From: Dillenia suffruticosa
Lineage: Eukaryota; Streptophyta; Magnoliopsida; Dilleniales; Dilleniaceae
Reading direction: 5' to 3'
DNA length: 64,000 nt
Assembly (NCBI GenBank): GCA_033439265.1
Contig: JAVTVX010000010.1
Span: forward strand, 25,905,056 to 25,969,055
Shown: piece by piece, positions 36,579-47,363 of the stretch
Numbering within the stretch: position 1 is the first letter of the stretch
Layout of the letters: each line of letters starts with the position of its first letter
Made by a program: the position numbers and the translations under genes
The notes under the pieces: generated by a model
The model's input: only the letters and a program-made list of their open reading frames with translations
What the model was told of the DNA's origin: nothing
The model's database searches: none

Positions 36579-39500
36579 ATGGAAGGCAATGATAATAAGG
36601 TCACCCACAAGGTAATCTTGATCCAATTTATTTATTCATTTTTTAGCTTCAAATATTCTTTCAGGAAAATCTAGGGTTTTGTGTATTTTTGTTGAATTGT
36701 GGATGATTTAAGCGTTGACTTCCTTTACTACTGAAGAATTTGGTCTCTGGGTCATTAGAATTATTGAGAACGTAAATGTGAATCTGTGATTTCATGTGAT
36801 TTGATTTTGATGTGTGGTCCCTGAGAATAGTGTATTTTAAGGTTATGTCCTCGATTAATGTTGTTTTAGGCACATGCTTGTGTTGGGCTATGGATGGTGG
36901 AGCATTAGAATTTGCTTAGTTCGGTATCCTCCAAATTTCATTGTTTTGTATTTTCATGGCGGATATACATGGGTCCTCGATTAATGTTGTTTTAGGCACA
37001 TGCTTGTGTTGGGCTATGGATGGTGGAGCATTAGAATTTGCTTAGTTCGGTATCCTCTAAATTTCATTGTTTTGTATTTTCATGGCGGATATACATGGGT
37101 CCATTCAGTTTATAGAATCTGAGTAGCCTTATTTTGGTGGGGGTTGTTGTAGGTAGTTTCTTGTTTGTCTCCTTTTCCTTTTCCTATGCTTAAAGATGTT
37201 AGCCTTTTTTTTCCCTCATTTTGCTAGTCTTTCCACAACTTTGCAAAAAATTATGTCTCGTAATTGATCATGGCCTAACTTGTGGGTCTGGGAAAATAGT
37301 TGAGAAGTCATTGATGTCCTAGAGTCATTGAATACTCAACAAGAGGTTTGGACTCTATTCTCCATGAGCTTGTGTGGTTCATGTTTGGGGATCTGGAGCA
37401 GTTCCATATCCCTTCCACCACTTTGCAGGAGTATAGTACTTTGCTAGTCCAATGAAGCTATAAAGATTGATGGTGCTCTAGGTTTTGGTTTACAACATGA
37501 TATGTTCATAATTTATGGTATTCATTGCTTTCCCAGTTACAAAAAAAATAGCACTTAATGATGGAAGATTTTGATTCCTTACGGCTGTCTGCTATAGTTT
37601 TGAGACCTATGTCAGCTACCCTTTGAGATTGAGTGGCAAAAGAATCTGTCACTTTGAGTCTCAGGAATCTTCTTATGAACAATCTTTCTGTGAGAAAAAG
37701 AAGTCATCGATGGAATGCCCCAAGCATGGAGGGAGAGCACACTTGTACAACTATATAAGAATAAAGGAGACATATAAGATTGCTCTAATTACAGAGGAAT
37801 TAAACTTATGAGTCATACCATGAAGTTATGGGAGAGAGTAATAGAGTGTACATTGAGATTGGAAATAAGTGTCTCAGAACCAATTTAGATTTATGATAGG
37901 AAGATCTACCACAGAAGCAATCCATTTATTAAAACATTTGATGGAGACATAAAATATAGAAGAGTGACCTACATATGGTATTGATCGACCTAGAAAAAAC
38001 TTATGATAGGATTTCTAGAGACGTACTGTGGTGGGCGTTGATAAAGAAAGATATTTTCTTGAACTATATTAATTTTATTAGAGAGTTGTATGAGAGAGTT
38101 GTAACCAATGTAAGAATTTGTAGGGTCTGAATGATAGCTTCCCTATTAACATTGGGTTTCATCAAGATTCAGCATTAAGTTTCATCTTTTTTGCAATAGT
38201 GATAAACACAAATGGGATGATTATGAAGGGAAAGGGGGGGAGGATAATTACCAACAACACCAAAAGCCCCTCTCAAGCAACAAAGCTTGTTTTTGTCTAT
38301 AGCTCAGTCATCTAACCAAGCAGGAACCTTAACTTAATCAAAGAATGAAATGAAAATATTCTTCACAATACCTTAAAATAATAGTCAAAACAGGAAAGGG
38401 CTTCCTGACTTTGGTGTATATCACTTTATCTGACCAGTTATTGGTCCTGTGGAGGGACCTATATAATGTATGGTCCACTCAACAAATCTGTCACTGTTCA
38501 TTATTGCATTTTATCAGCATTCTTTATTTGTACCATCATGTCCTTGGCTGTTAAGAATTGGAGTTTGTGTTGCTTTTCATGGATATCTGATTGGCAGTTT
38601 TGTCTCCAGGATTACTACAAAGTTTTAGAAGTTGATTATGATGCAACTGATGAGAAGATAAGATTCAATTACCGGAGGCTTGCACTGGTTAGCAGTTTTG
38701 GTCCCTGAGTAGTTTGTTTAGTGGTAGTCTTATATTTCTTGATCTTATAACTTTTTATTTCCTTCATGTTTGAGCATTGAAGAGAAATATAATTGCATTC
38801 ATTTGTAGAAGTGGCATCCGGACAAGCACAAGGGTGACAGTGCTGTAACTGCAAAGTTTCAGGAGATCAACGAAGCGTACAAAGGTAGTTCACTAGTTCT
38901 TTAGTGGAATTGAACATGACATTTATTGATTACTTACCATTCATTTTTCTTTTTCATGCATTATCATTGAATCATTTGCTTGCAGAATTATTGTAACCAA
39001 TATGTGCTTGCAAAAGAAATTTCCAGAACAACAGTATGGTCTATCTATTTATTTATCTTTTTTTTTTTGAGTAATTGGAACCATCATGGAGTAGCTTCTA
39101 ATATTTCCAGATTTTGGTTTGTGAAATATTATATTAGATGTTTGGAATAGGGATTGCGTTTCATTGAATTTGTTGGTTTAATTAATTGGAGTCACTGGGG
39201 CCCATAGTTGATCCATCCTTCTTGGTTTGGGCTTGAAATCATATGCTGGGTAGTTTTGTGAAATTGACTTATACCAATTGAGTCTGCTTAAAATTTGAAA
39301 GTGAAATCATTGTGAGAGATGGACCATTAAATTCAAGTATTGTACATTCTGGTACATTTATCTATGTTACAGCAGACAACTGGATAATGGTACACCTTTT
39401 GAATCATATAACAATTACCTTCAGTGCTCCTTTTTGGCCTAGGTTCAGTTAAATCAAAGGATATCCATCTTTTGAGTTGAATAGTCCTATTTTTGGATGC

Positions 39501-42500
39501 CCTAATTCTCATCTCTACTGGGGAATGAGAAGAGGGTCATCTGGTGAGTTGGGGATTAGTTGTATTGGACCAAGTTACAGGGGTCTAGCAGTAAGTGATG
39601 TAATGCCAAAAAGCATTGCGTTATTAGAAACAGAGTCACAACATTCTCTTTTAGAAATTAGAACTTGACTCCCAGTAGCATTAAGGATCACCTCATGGGT
39701 TGTGGATTTGTTGTATCAAATCATGTTACAGGGGCCTGACAGTTATTGATGCAATACTATAAAGTGTTACGTTCCTAGAAAAAGGGCCGCAACATTCTTT
39801 TTGGAACTGGACTCTGTACAGCATTTGAGTTACTCCAAATAGTTATATCCTATAAATCTGTGGTATGGCTATGGAAATTCAGTTTTTCAGGTCTATACCC
39901 CTTTCTGCCCCTACCATGTACATATGTTGCTATGGGAGCCTTTTTTTTGGGGGGGGGAAGACGTATAAGAAAGAAATGCCAATTTATCCATTATTTCCTC
40001 TTTTTTCTCCCCTTTTGGAATTCTCAATTTCATTTTAAAGATAGGAAGTCATTGTACTAGTTTTATGCTTTACTCATTGGAATGTTTTTTTGGTTGACAG
40101 AAAATCCTCCCGGAAAATGTTAACCTTTATATTAAGGACTTCAGAAGTTTAGATAATTCAGCTATATCTTCTTGTATCCTTTCCATAAAGTAAAATTATA
40201 TTGTTCTTGTCCAAATGTGGTTCTGTTTCCATTAGGAGGTCATATTGGGAACTACAGTGTTTCTTTAAGTTTAACGCAATAATCTGGTATATAACTTTTC
40301 ATTTGTTGCATGTGAGTTGGTTGACGTGATTATTTTGCCCAATGCTTGTGTCATGCGCTCTTGGAGTCTTACGGCTCTTGACCACTGCTTATTGTGTTGA
40401 TACAATAATAGTCTTCAAGTTGAACTTCGAATATGGAACAATTCTTAACAACTAAATTTAGGCACTAAAAGGAGGCGGCTAAAAGATTGTGGTTGCATGC
40501 AATACTCTTGGTACAATTAGTTAGCAATGAATTCAAGTGATATTCTTCAAAAAATACCATGATAATTTCAGTCTGGAATAGAGTTTAGTTATTTTCGATT
40601 GTGGCTTTTGGGGAGATCTTTTGAAGAAATTGTACTGCATTATTAGAATGCTGTATGTGCCTGTCTTCCATCTTTCTTCCGATGATGTAACATTCCTTCA
40701 TTTTCTATACAAGTTAAAAGATAATTTGAATTAATCAAAGAGTCCTTATAATTTAAAAACATCATAAGTTTGTCTGGTTGCTACAAATAACAATAACAGT
40801 AAGACATGAGACTTCTAAAGAGTGTACATATAGATTAATAATTAGATATTTTATACAGAGTATATGAAAAGTTATTTAAGTTTAGGGGTTTAGAATGGTT
40901 TCTATTACTTAGTTTGTTTCTAATTTTTGTGAGATGATTTTTTTATATTATTTCCAAGTTTGTTTTAGTATCATGCCTATATATCTAGGCATTTAGGTTT
41001 GTTGTTTGTGATATCCATTGATTAGAGGATCGCATTGAGCCTTGTCTTTAAGTTAATGATCATCTCTCTCTCTCCCTTTTCAGATTCATCTCTCTTTTCT
41101 TCCCCTGCTTCTCTCTCTCTGTTCTCCTATTGTCATTCCACATTATTTGGCATTAGATCATCACCCTGAAGCCACCTCCTTTTCTGCCATCCTGTCCAAA
41201 AGTTACTGTTGAGGCAAAACTATTCAGGGATTATTGTTTACAAGTTGCAAATTGGGACCAACTTTGGTTTTGGCTGCATCCGGTGCATGCCTTGTTCTCA
41301 GGTTCTGACTTGAGTGGTTTTCCTGGCCCATATATACCACTAAGTTGGTTCACTCTAGTTTAGAATCTTTCTTTCCAGTTCATTGTGCCTTTGGATTTTT
41401 CAGCACATACTGCTTTGGTTTGCATTTATTTAGTATACTGTTGGGACTATGTGCACTTTCACTGTTGGTTCTTGTCCGTTCTTGGATAGTTTATGCAAAT
41501 ATCGCAGTTCCTCATAATCCTGGTGGGAATGGTCCTTGATGGTTTCCCTTGGGTCTGAATGCTTGCAAACATAGGATGAGTTCTGAGAAGAGGATTTCGT
41601 GGTCCAGGTTGCCCACCTCATTTCAAGAACCCTCTCTGCACATGAAAACAATCATGCATTTGAATTTATATGATATTGCTGAATTGGATGATATGGTTCT
41701 CATTGATTGCCTTTTTACCTTTTACCAATATCTTTGACAGTGCTGAGTGATCCTGATAAACGACTTGACTATGACATCACAGGAAACTATGAGATTGATA
41801 AGTATACACTGCGGGTAAGATTATTTGTGTTAATTTCAAAGTCAGTATATGTAATTTGAGGTGATTTCTGTTTGTTAAGGCTCCCTTGGGCCCTTTGTCT
41901 TGACCTTCTGCCACTGCAAACCAGGAATATCTTACAAGATTTAAGGGGATGATTTTAACCTGCAATGGGCTTGGAATTAATCACACATCAATATGGTAAG
42001 TACTATGACAACCTCTCCATGTTAGAAATATGTGTGGTGTGGCTATTCTGCATTGTTGTTGTTAATTATTGTGGTTGCTGGTTTGAGAGTGCCACTTGAA
42101 TTCCTCACTCTGTCAGAAATTAGAATTCCTGATGTCCTTCTAAATAAATGTTGCATGCATACCCTGTTTATTTTCACCTTGCTGCAAAAATTTGCTGTAT
42201 AATCTGCCTTCCTTTTCTTTATTCCATCTTTTTGTTTTTGAAGTTTGTTAGGTCAGATCATAAAAGTAAAAGAATAAAAAATAAAATAAGAAATGAAAAA
42301 TAAAGTAGGGTGCAGCAGAGTTAGATTAAATAGCTCAACCTGGGATGACTTCTAGCCTTTTTACTGGTAAGAACCTTCAATTATACTTGTTTGAATTAAG
42401 AGCCCTCAACTGTTGAGACCCTCCGCATACTGAATAGCTGTTGAATTAAGAGCCTTCCCTTGCATATGTACTTGTTTGTGTAGCAGTAACTGCTACTCGC

Positions 42501-42848
42501 AGTGGGAATTTTAAGCACTCGATTCATTTCTCACTAGATCCGGCAGATTCTTTCTGCCTTTCAGTTTTTGTCTCTCTAAACTTTAAGTTTGAAACTTTAC
42601 GGAACCTAGGGACCATTTCATTGAAATGATGATAGTATCTCTGTGGTGTTGATCAATGTATTAAAGAGTTATTTGTTAACATGAATTGCGAGGATTTTGC
42701 ACTGCTTGTATTTCATCCTCTTGTTAAGTTATAGGAACATTCCTGCAACTGTTATTATCATGCCATTGATAAAATATGTATTATAACATGTACATTGCGA
42801 TGCAGGGCTCAGCAGCTGAGGGAATCCAGCGAGTGTACTGATAAATGA
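36579..42848 (+). CDS. Short J-domain (DnaJ-like) co-chaperone
   Basis: Six exons: 36579-36611, 38610-38687, 38809-38884, 41741-41814, 41925-41995, 42806-42848. They join in frame to 124 aa. Seen: J-domain from residue 12 ([20 protein letters not shown]) with the HPD tripeptide at 40-42 that stimulates Hsp70 ATPase, helix IV ending DPDKRLDYD; then a conserved tail [18 protein letters not shown] and a short hydrophilic end. There is no G/F region or zinc domain, so it is a type III (class C) J-protein. No targeting peptide or membrane segment is visible, which suggests cytosol or nucleus. It resembles Arabidopsis At5g16650, and neighbour order agrees. Introns 1 and 3 are long (2.0 and 2.9 kb). 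Confidence 0.88.
36847..37098 (+). repeat. 126-bp tandem duplication in J-protein intron 1
   Basis: Copies 36847-36972 and 36973-37098 are nearly identical; I see one C/T difference (CCTCCAAAT against CCTCTAAAT). This indicates a very recent duplication. Confidence 0.92.
37707..38220 (+). mobile_element. LINE reverse-transcriptase fragment
   Basis: Translation in pieces across frames gives [71 protein letters not shown] and [14 protein letters not shown]. These are the ordered fingers/palm motifs of plant LINE reverse transcriptases, with wording closest to RTE-type elements. The catalytic FADD block and the endonuclease are missing, and several stops and frame changes are present. It is a 5'- and 3'-truncated dead copy in the host gene's sense orientation. 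Confidence 0.85.
38885..41740 (+). other. Intron 3 of the J-protein gene, 2.9 kb
   Basis: Cut as AAAG/GTAGTT and TTGACAG/TGCTG. It contains two similar blocks (about 39550-39660 and 39700-39800, sharing TACAGGGG, GATG(T/C)AAT, AGCATT(G/T) and CAACATTCT), an old internal duplication. No coding potential is seen. Confidence 0.55.
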
Positions 42849-44619
42849 AGTTTGGATGCATAGCTATGTAAAAGAGCTCCTCTACTGTATATTTACGGAT
42901 GATGAGGTGTCTCACTAATTTCATTCATTCATATATACCTGGAGTGGCAGCCATATATCTGTACCAACCATTTTTTTGAAGAGGAATCATCATTCACACA
43001 GGGCCAAAAGAGCTTCAGCTCAAATGGCACCTTCCCCCTCCCCCCATGTAATATGCTCAGAGTTTGAGCCCCCATGTATACACCCCAAAAAAAAATCATT
43101 CACACAGGCATCCACATTGAGATCAGCAGTAAACAATTGGCAGAGGGGTGGAGGTGCGGTGACATCTAATCTGAAGCCCATGTATTATTTTGTAATGGGC
43201 TATGTTGTGTTTGAGATGTTGTACTCTCTGGTGCTATGTGATTTTTTTTTTTTTTGGGTGAATGGGTACTATGTGAATTTGAATCAGTGACCAAAGTATT
43301 TGGCTGCTTTTACCAGTATAAAAGGTTGTTATCTCATCATATTTGATCAGATCACTTGGCATTTTGGACCATTTTATATGGCTGTACGGTCATGTTTTGA
43401 AAAACTTGAAAGAGAAATATATGAAATCCAAAAGTGTTCTGCTGGGATGAAATTTTTCTTTCAGTGTTGAAATGGGGAAAGTATATTCTCCGATTCCCAA
43501 CATTCATGAAAAATTAATAATATAAAACTAAAATGAGGACACATCTAGACACATCTACGGAAGCAACTTGGCATCTCCGGTAATCAGCAATGATGATATT
43601 GGTTTTCTCTCAGGTTTAGCATCCCAAAAATGTGTACTCTTTTGTAGGGAATTGAAGGGCGCCTGAGGTCCTAAGGAGGCAACTTGGCATAAACCCGCAA
43701 GGTCCTCCGGGACAAGAAAAGCAAACGAAGGATGGGACAAAGTTAACAGAGTCAAAAAGAGCACATTACCCACAACAATGTGCCTCCTTGTTCTGTCGAC
43801 TCAGACCCCCATAGAGGATGATGTACTTGTGGTACACATTCAGAAGATCATTATAAAAGTAAATTAAAGAAAGCAAAAAGGAACAAAATATAGAATAAAC
43901 ATAGGTACCAACTTTCTGAAGTTGATATCTACGTATTGATTTTGTTGCTTCTGTGTCTGGCTTTGTACTACAATTATTGATGTGATATATGTCCAGAAAT
44001 AGAATGAAACTAATGGAAGTGCTTCTTCACCACATCTTCAATAACTTTTTCTCATCTTATCTCTCTCTCTATATATTCTCGAGTGGACCCTATTCTTTTA
44101 TTTTACTTTTTATTAGTAAGTATTTTATTACCCTATTATTCTTCCTTTTTTTTTTTCATATATATTTTTTTGACCATTCAAATTAGGGTTCTATCCCTGC
44201 CTCTATTAAAGGTTTAATGATGGTGAGATTCATTAGTAGATAAAAAGTTTTCTAGCACTGAATGCCTCAATTATGATTCTGGACAAAGGAAAATAGGTGC
44301 AATGGCTGTTAAGTTTTTTCTTAGCAAATTATTAGCTTTAGGTTTGTGGTTATCTATGAATGATGTGCATTGATGAGAAAGGATGGAATCGATACTAAAT
44401 AATCTTTCGTTCAATCTATAGAAATATGGAGAAATGGGTTCATATAGAAATTAATAATTAATTTCTAAAGTATTTTTTGGAAGATGATAATATTTATAAT
44501 GGTATGATCAGACGCCATCAAATGTGATGAGAGAGAGAGAGATTTCTGCGGTGAAATCCCCCTAAATTACATGAACCCAATTATTAACCCAATTCAACTC
44601 ATAGATTTTCAAATCCAAA
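42849..44619. other. J-protein 3' UTR and convergent intergenic region
   Basis: Holds a mini-SINE (43003-43094) about 150 bp past the J-protein stop. Bases 43540-43870 are less AT-rich and carry an open minus frame without an ATG (43773-43555) that starts with a hydrophobic stretch; I do not recognise it. A short GA run at 44527-44541 precedes the cyclotransferase 3' end. Confidence 0.5.
42989..43108 (+). mobile_element. tRNA-only mini-SINE with 14-bp duplication
   Basis: The 92-bp body (43003-43094) has an A-box-like AGCTCAAATGG (43017-43027), a B-box-like GAGTTTGAGCC (43060-43070) and ends CACCCC plus nine As. It is flanked by the exact direct repeat ATCATTCACACAGG (42989-43002 and 43095-43108). 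The poly-A tail and long duplication show LINE-mediated insertion. Unlike ordinary SINEs it has almost no body beyond the tRNA-like part. Confidence 0.8.
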
Positions 44620-45150
44620 TCAGTCAGAATCAGAATTAACAAACAGCCAAATCTGCTCCAAAAAAGTCAGATTCTGAGGCCGATCTTTTCTCCTCACATA
44701 CCCTTTTGCTTCCTTCTCGGTGTACGAACTCACCCCTCTCTCTCCGCACCTCCTCCACAGCTCCTCCGAATAACTCTCCCCTGCAAAATACACCTCCGCC
44801 GTTACCGAGGGAACCTCTCCACCGCTCCCCGCCGGCCGGACTTTCACCTGCTCCCTCTTGTAGTGACCTTTAGTCGTTCCTTCTAACTCGTCCATCCGAT
44901 CGAGTCCGCGAGGAGAGACGGCGTACAATTCCCCGAAGACGCGATCGCCGGAGCCGGGCATGTTGAGGAGGAAAGGCACGCGGTAGGGCCCGCAGACGAG
45001 AGGGAACTTGTCGACTGTTCTGTAAATTCCAACGAACTTGGCGTCGTTTGAAGATGTCATGTCTTGGATTAGGGTGTGATTTGAGAAACCCTTTTTCAGT
45101 GTGCCGTATGTGAATACCAGTGATTGTTGTTGGAATTCCTCCAGCCCCAT
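44620..45150 (-). CDS. Gamma-glutamylcyclotransferase-like (AIG2/GGACT family)
   Basis: A single uninterrupted frame of 176 aa, normal length for this family and intronless. Seen: the substrate-loop motif VFTYGTLKKGFSNH at residues 12-25, conserved FPLVCGPYRVPFLL at 50-63, VFGELY at 72, and LDRMDELEG with the catalytic glutamate around residue 90. Family knowledge: these enzymes cyclise gamma-glutamyl groups to release 5-oxoproline, and the plant members include At3g02910 and the AIG2-like proteins. No targeting signal is seen, so cytosolic. A CT-rich leader (the GA array on the plus strand) lies just upstream of the ATG. Substrate (gamma-glutamylamine or other) is not decided by sequence. 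Confidence 0.93.
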   Translation of the reverse strand: MGLEEFQQQSLVFTYGTLKKGFSNHTLIQDMTSSNDAKFVGIYRTVDKFPLVCGPYRVPFLLNMPGSGDRVFGELYAVSPRGLDRMDELEGTTKGHYKREQVKVRPAGSGGEVPSVTAEVYFAGESYSEELWRRCGERGVSSYTEKEAKGYVRRKDRPQNLTFLEQIWLFVNSDSD

Positions 45151-45154
45151 TTTT

Positions 45155-45156
<2 letters not shown>

Positions 45157-45189
<33 letters not shown>
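45157..45189. repeat. (GA)n in the cyclotransferase leader
   Basis: About 16 GA units, read as CT on the gene's strand, ending a few bases before its ATG at 45150. It is almost certainly within the 5' UTR. Confidence 0.9.
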
Positions 45190-45193
<4 letters not shown>

Positions 45194-47363
45194 TTTTGGT
45201 GTTGGGGAGAATTGTGGGGGGAATGAGAATGCTAGAACGGAATTGATTTGACGTTTGAAGTTGAAGGGAGTATTTAACGTGGAGGGGAGGAGAGAAAGAA
45301 AGAGGGTAGGTTAATCGGATTCGGAGTGAGAAAAGGGTACCAAACTTCCCGTGCGAATCTATGTTTTTACCATTTAAAAAAAAAAAAAAAAAAAAACCTT
45401 AAAAAATTCATTTATAAGTTTATCATAGAATCCCTAATCAAATCATTAATTTAAGATTTACTGAAACTCAAACCATATAAATCATCAAAATACTTATGGG
45501 GATTTTCCGGTTTCCACCCAACTCTTTGTACTATGCTAATTAAAGTCAAAGGGGTCTAATCTTGTTCAAAGTAAGAGTTACGCGAGGGGTAGTTGAAAAT
45601 AATATAAAGTTAAGGGATGATTTTGCATTTTTGTAGCTTCCTTCAGCCAAATGGTGCTTTCGATGTCGTACACCTGTCCTGGTACGGATATGGATAGGTT
45701 ACAGGGATTCCTCTGCTACCCAATCAGGATGTGATCTATGAAACTCTTCTTAGATTACTATAATACCCCCAGCATTTTTATTAACACCGTGCGTTGCCGT
45801 AGGTCTTGACCGTTCGATTGCGTTGATTAGATTTAGGTGGGGCCGATGTCCTCGGATCGTGTCAACTAGAAAGGAAAAAACAATAATAAAACAATTTGCC
45901 TTTTCAAAAACCTCCCTTGTACGGTTTAATGATTATACTTCTTCCATGTGACAAAAATAAAATAAAATCTATGGATTCATATGGTTGTCAAAAATAAAAA
46001 AATAAAATATTCAAATTAGACACATTTATACACAAGAGAGAAAAAATGGGATTAGGGTGTCTGTAGAGATTGTGATATTTGTAGAATTAAAAGTCATTTG
46101 AAGCAAGTTTAATTGAAAACAAAAATATTTTTTGGTATGAAAGTGGACTGTATACATTTACAAAGAGGGCAAGTGGATTGCCCTGTTAGGGGTAAGCATT
46201 GGACTCGTATTGACCCAATAACTCCAAGATAATTAAAGATATTTTGGTTTCACTTTTAAATTAAACTTATTCAAACTCAATTAATAGGGTTAAATAGGAC
46301 CAAGTTGATTTAATAAAATATGACGTTAGATTCATTAATCAACATCTTGAGTTTTGAGTTTGACTCGCGATTTAAATATGAAATAGGTTATATTGAGAAA
46401 TATCCTATTAAATGAATCATTGTAAGTTTCTAATCGAATTAATTGAAATATAATTTTGGATAATGGTCGATACAATAAAAATAAAAATAAAAATAAAATG
46501 TTAAATGGGTTAGGTTTGAACGTTAAAATAGTGGGTCATATTTAATAAAGAAGAAATTCATCTGGACATAAAATTGTGAAAAGTATGGATCAAAGGAAAC
46601 TTGATAAGTAAATTTGACTATTGAACTACACAATTAATTTGATTTTAAAAATAATATCTATTTTTGAAAATTTCAACGGACTGTCATTCCTTTCTTTTTT
46701 TTTTTTTTTATTAAAGAAAATTCCAAACGGGTGCAATTAATTTTCACTCGAGAGGCCAAAAACATGATCATGTTTGGTAAGTGGTGGTGGGTAGGGGCGA
46801 GGACGTGTAACTCTGTACGGGCTCGTAGCGATTAATTGATTGTGTTAGGATTGGAAAATGATAGTTATTGTCGCCATCGATGGCTCCAACTCAGTTGACA
46901 GTGGGGGGGGGGGAGTTAGATCACCATTCCATGTTTATCAATCAATATTCCTCCCTCTTTATATAATCAAATGAGTACTTTCACCAGCGCCAAAAAAAAA
47001 AATGAGTACTTTCAAGAATATTTAGACTAAATCAGATGACACTTAGCAGAACACTAGATTTCTTTGTCAAATGGCCCACTTGTTAAGAGCATAGACTGAA
47101 ACCCACAAGATGTAATCTGCATAGTGTTTAAAATTGGTTGGGAGAGATAAATGGAGAGGGGGGGGGGTGAAAGATATAAGCATTACACCGGAGATGCACA
47201 AGATAACGCAGGGATTACAACAAACAACTCTAGCACCATCTCTGATCAAATGTGATAATTCTAAGGATGATAAACTACCGAAATAAAATTATCAAGCTCT
47301 AGTACGTGGCATAGACATGCCATTACAGAGGCCGCCTCAAGAGTATCTTTTGTCCCGATACTC
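45190..47363. other. Intergenic region, cyclotransferase to CCCH gene
   Basis: Mostly AT-rich. The right-hand part of the first kb is the cyclotransferase promoter. A 16-bp insert between 15-bp direct repeats lies at 46969-47014 and a G-run at 46903-46913. No gene is seen. Confidence 0.55.
46969..47014 (+). mobile_element. Tiny retroposon-like insert with 15-bp repeats
   Basis: AAATGAGTACTTTCA occurs at 46969-46983 and 47000-47014, with CCAGCGCC plus As between. An A-tailed insert between long direct repeats is the footprint of target-primed reverse transcription, and its end resembles the tail of the mini-SINE at 43003-43094 (CACCCC plus As). It would be an extremely 5'-truncated copy. Confidence 0.5.

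Larger units (their letters stand above)
36612..38609 (+). other. Intron 1 of the J-protein gene
   Basis: A 2-kb intron, AAG/GTAATC to CTCCAG/GAT, directly before the J-domain. It holds a 126-bp tandem duplication and a LINE reverse-transcriptase fragment. Confidence 0.75.

Noticed and set aside
36169-36615. 148-codon plus frame in front of the J-protein gene
   Set aside because: It overlaps the CT-rich leader and ends in the wrong frame for the J-domain. The ATG at 36579 in another frame joins exactly to the J-domain exon.
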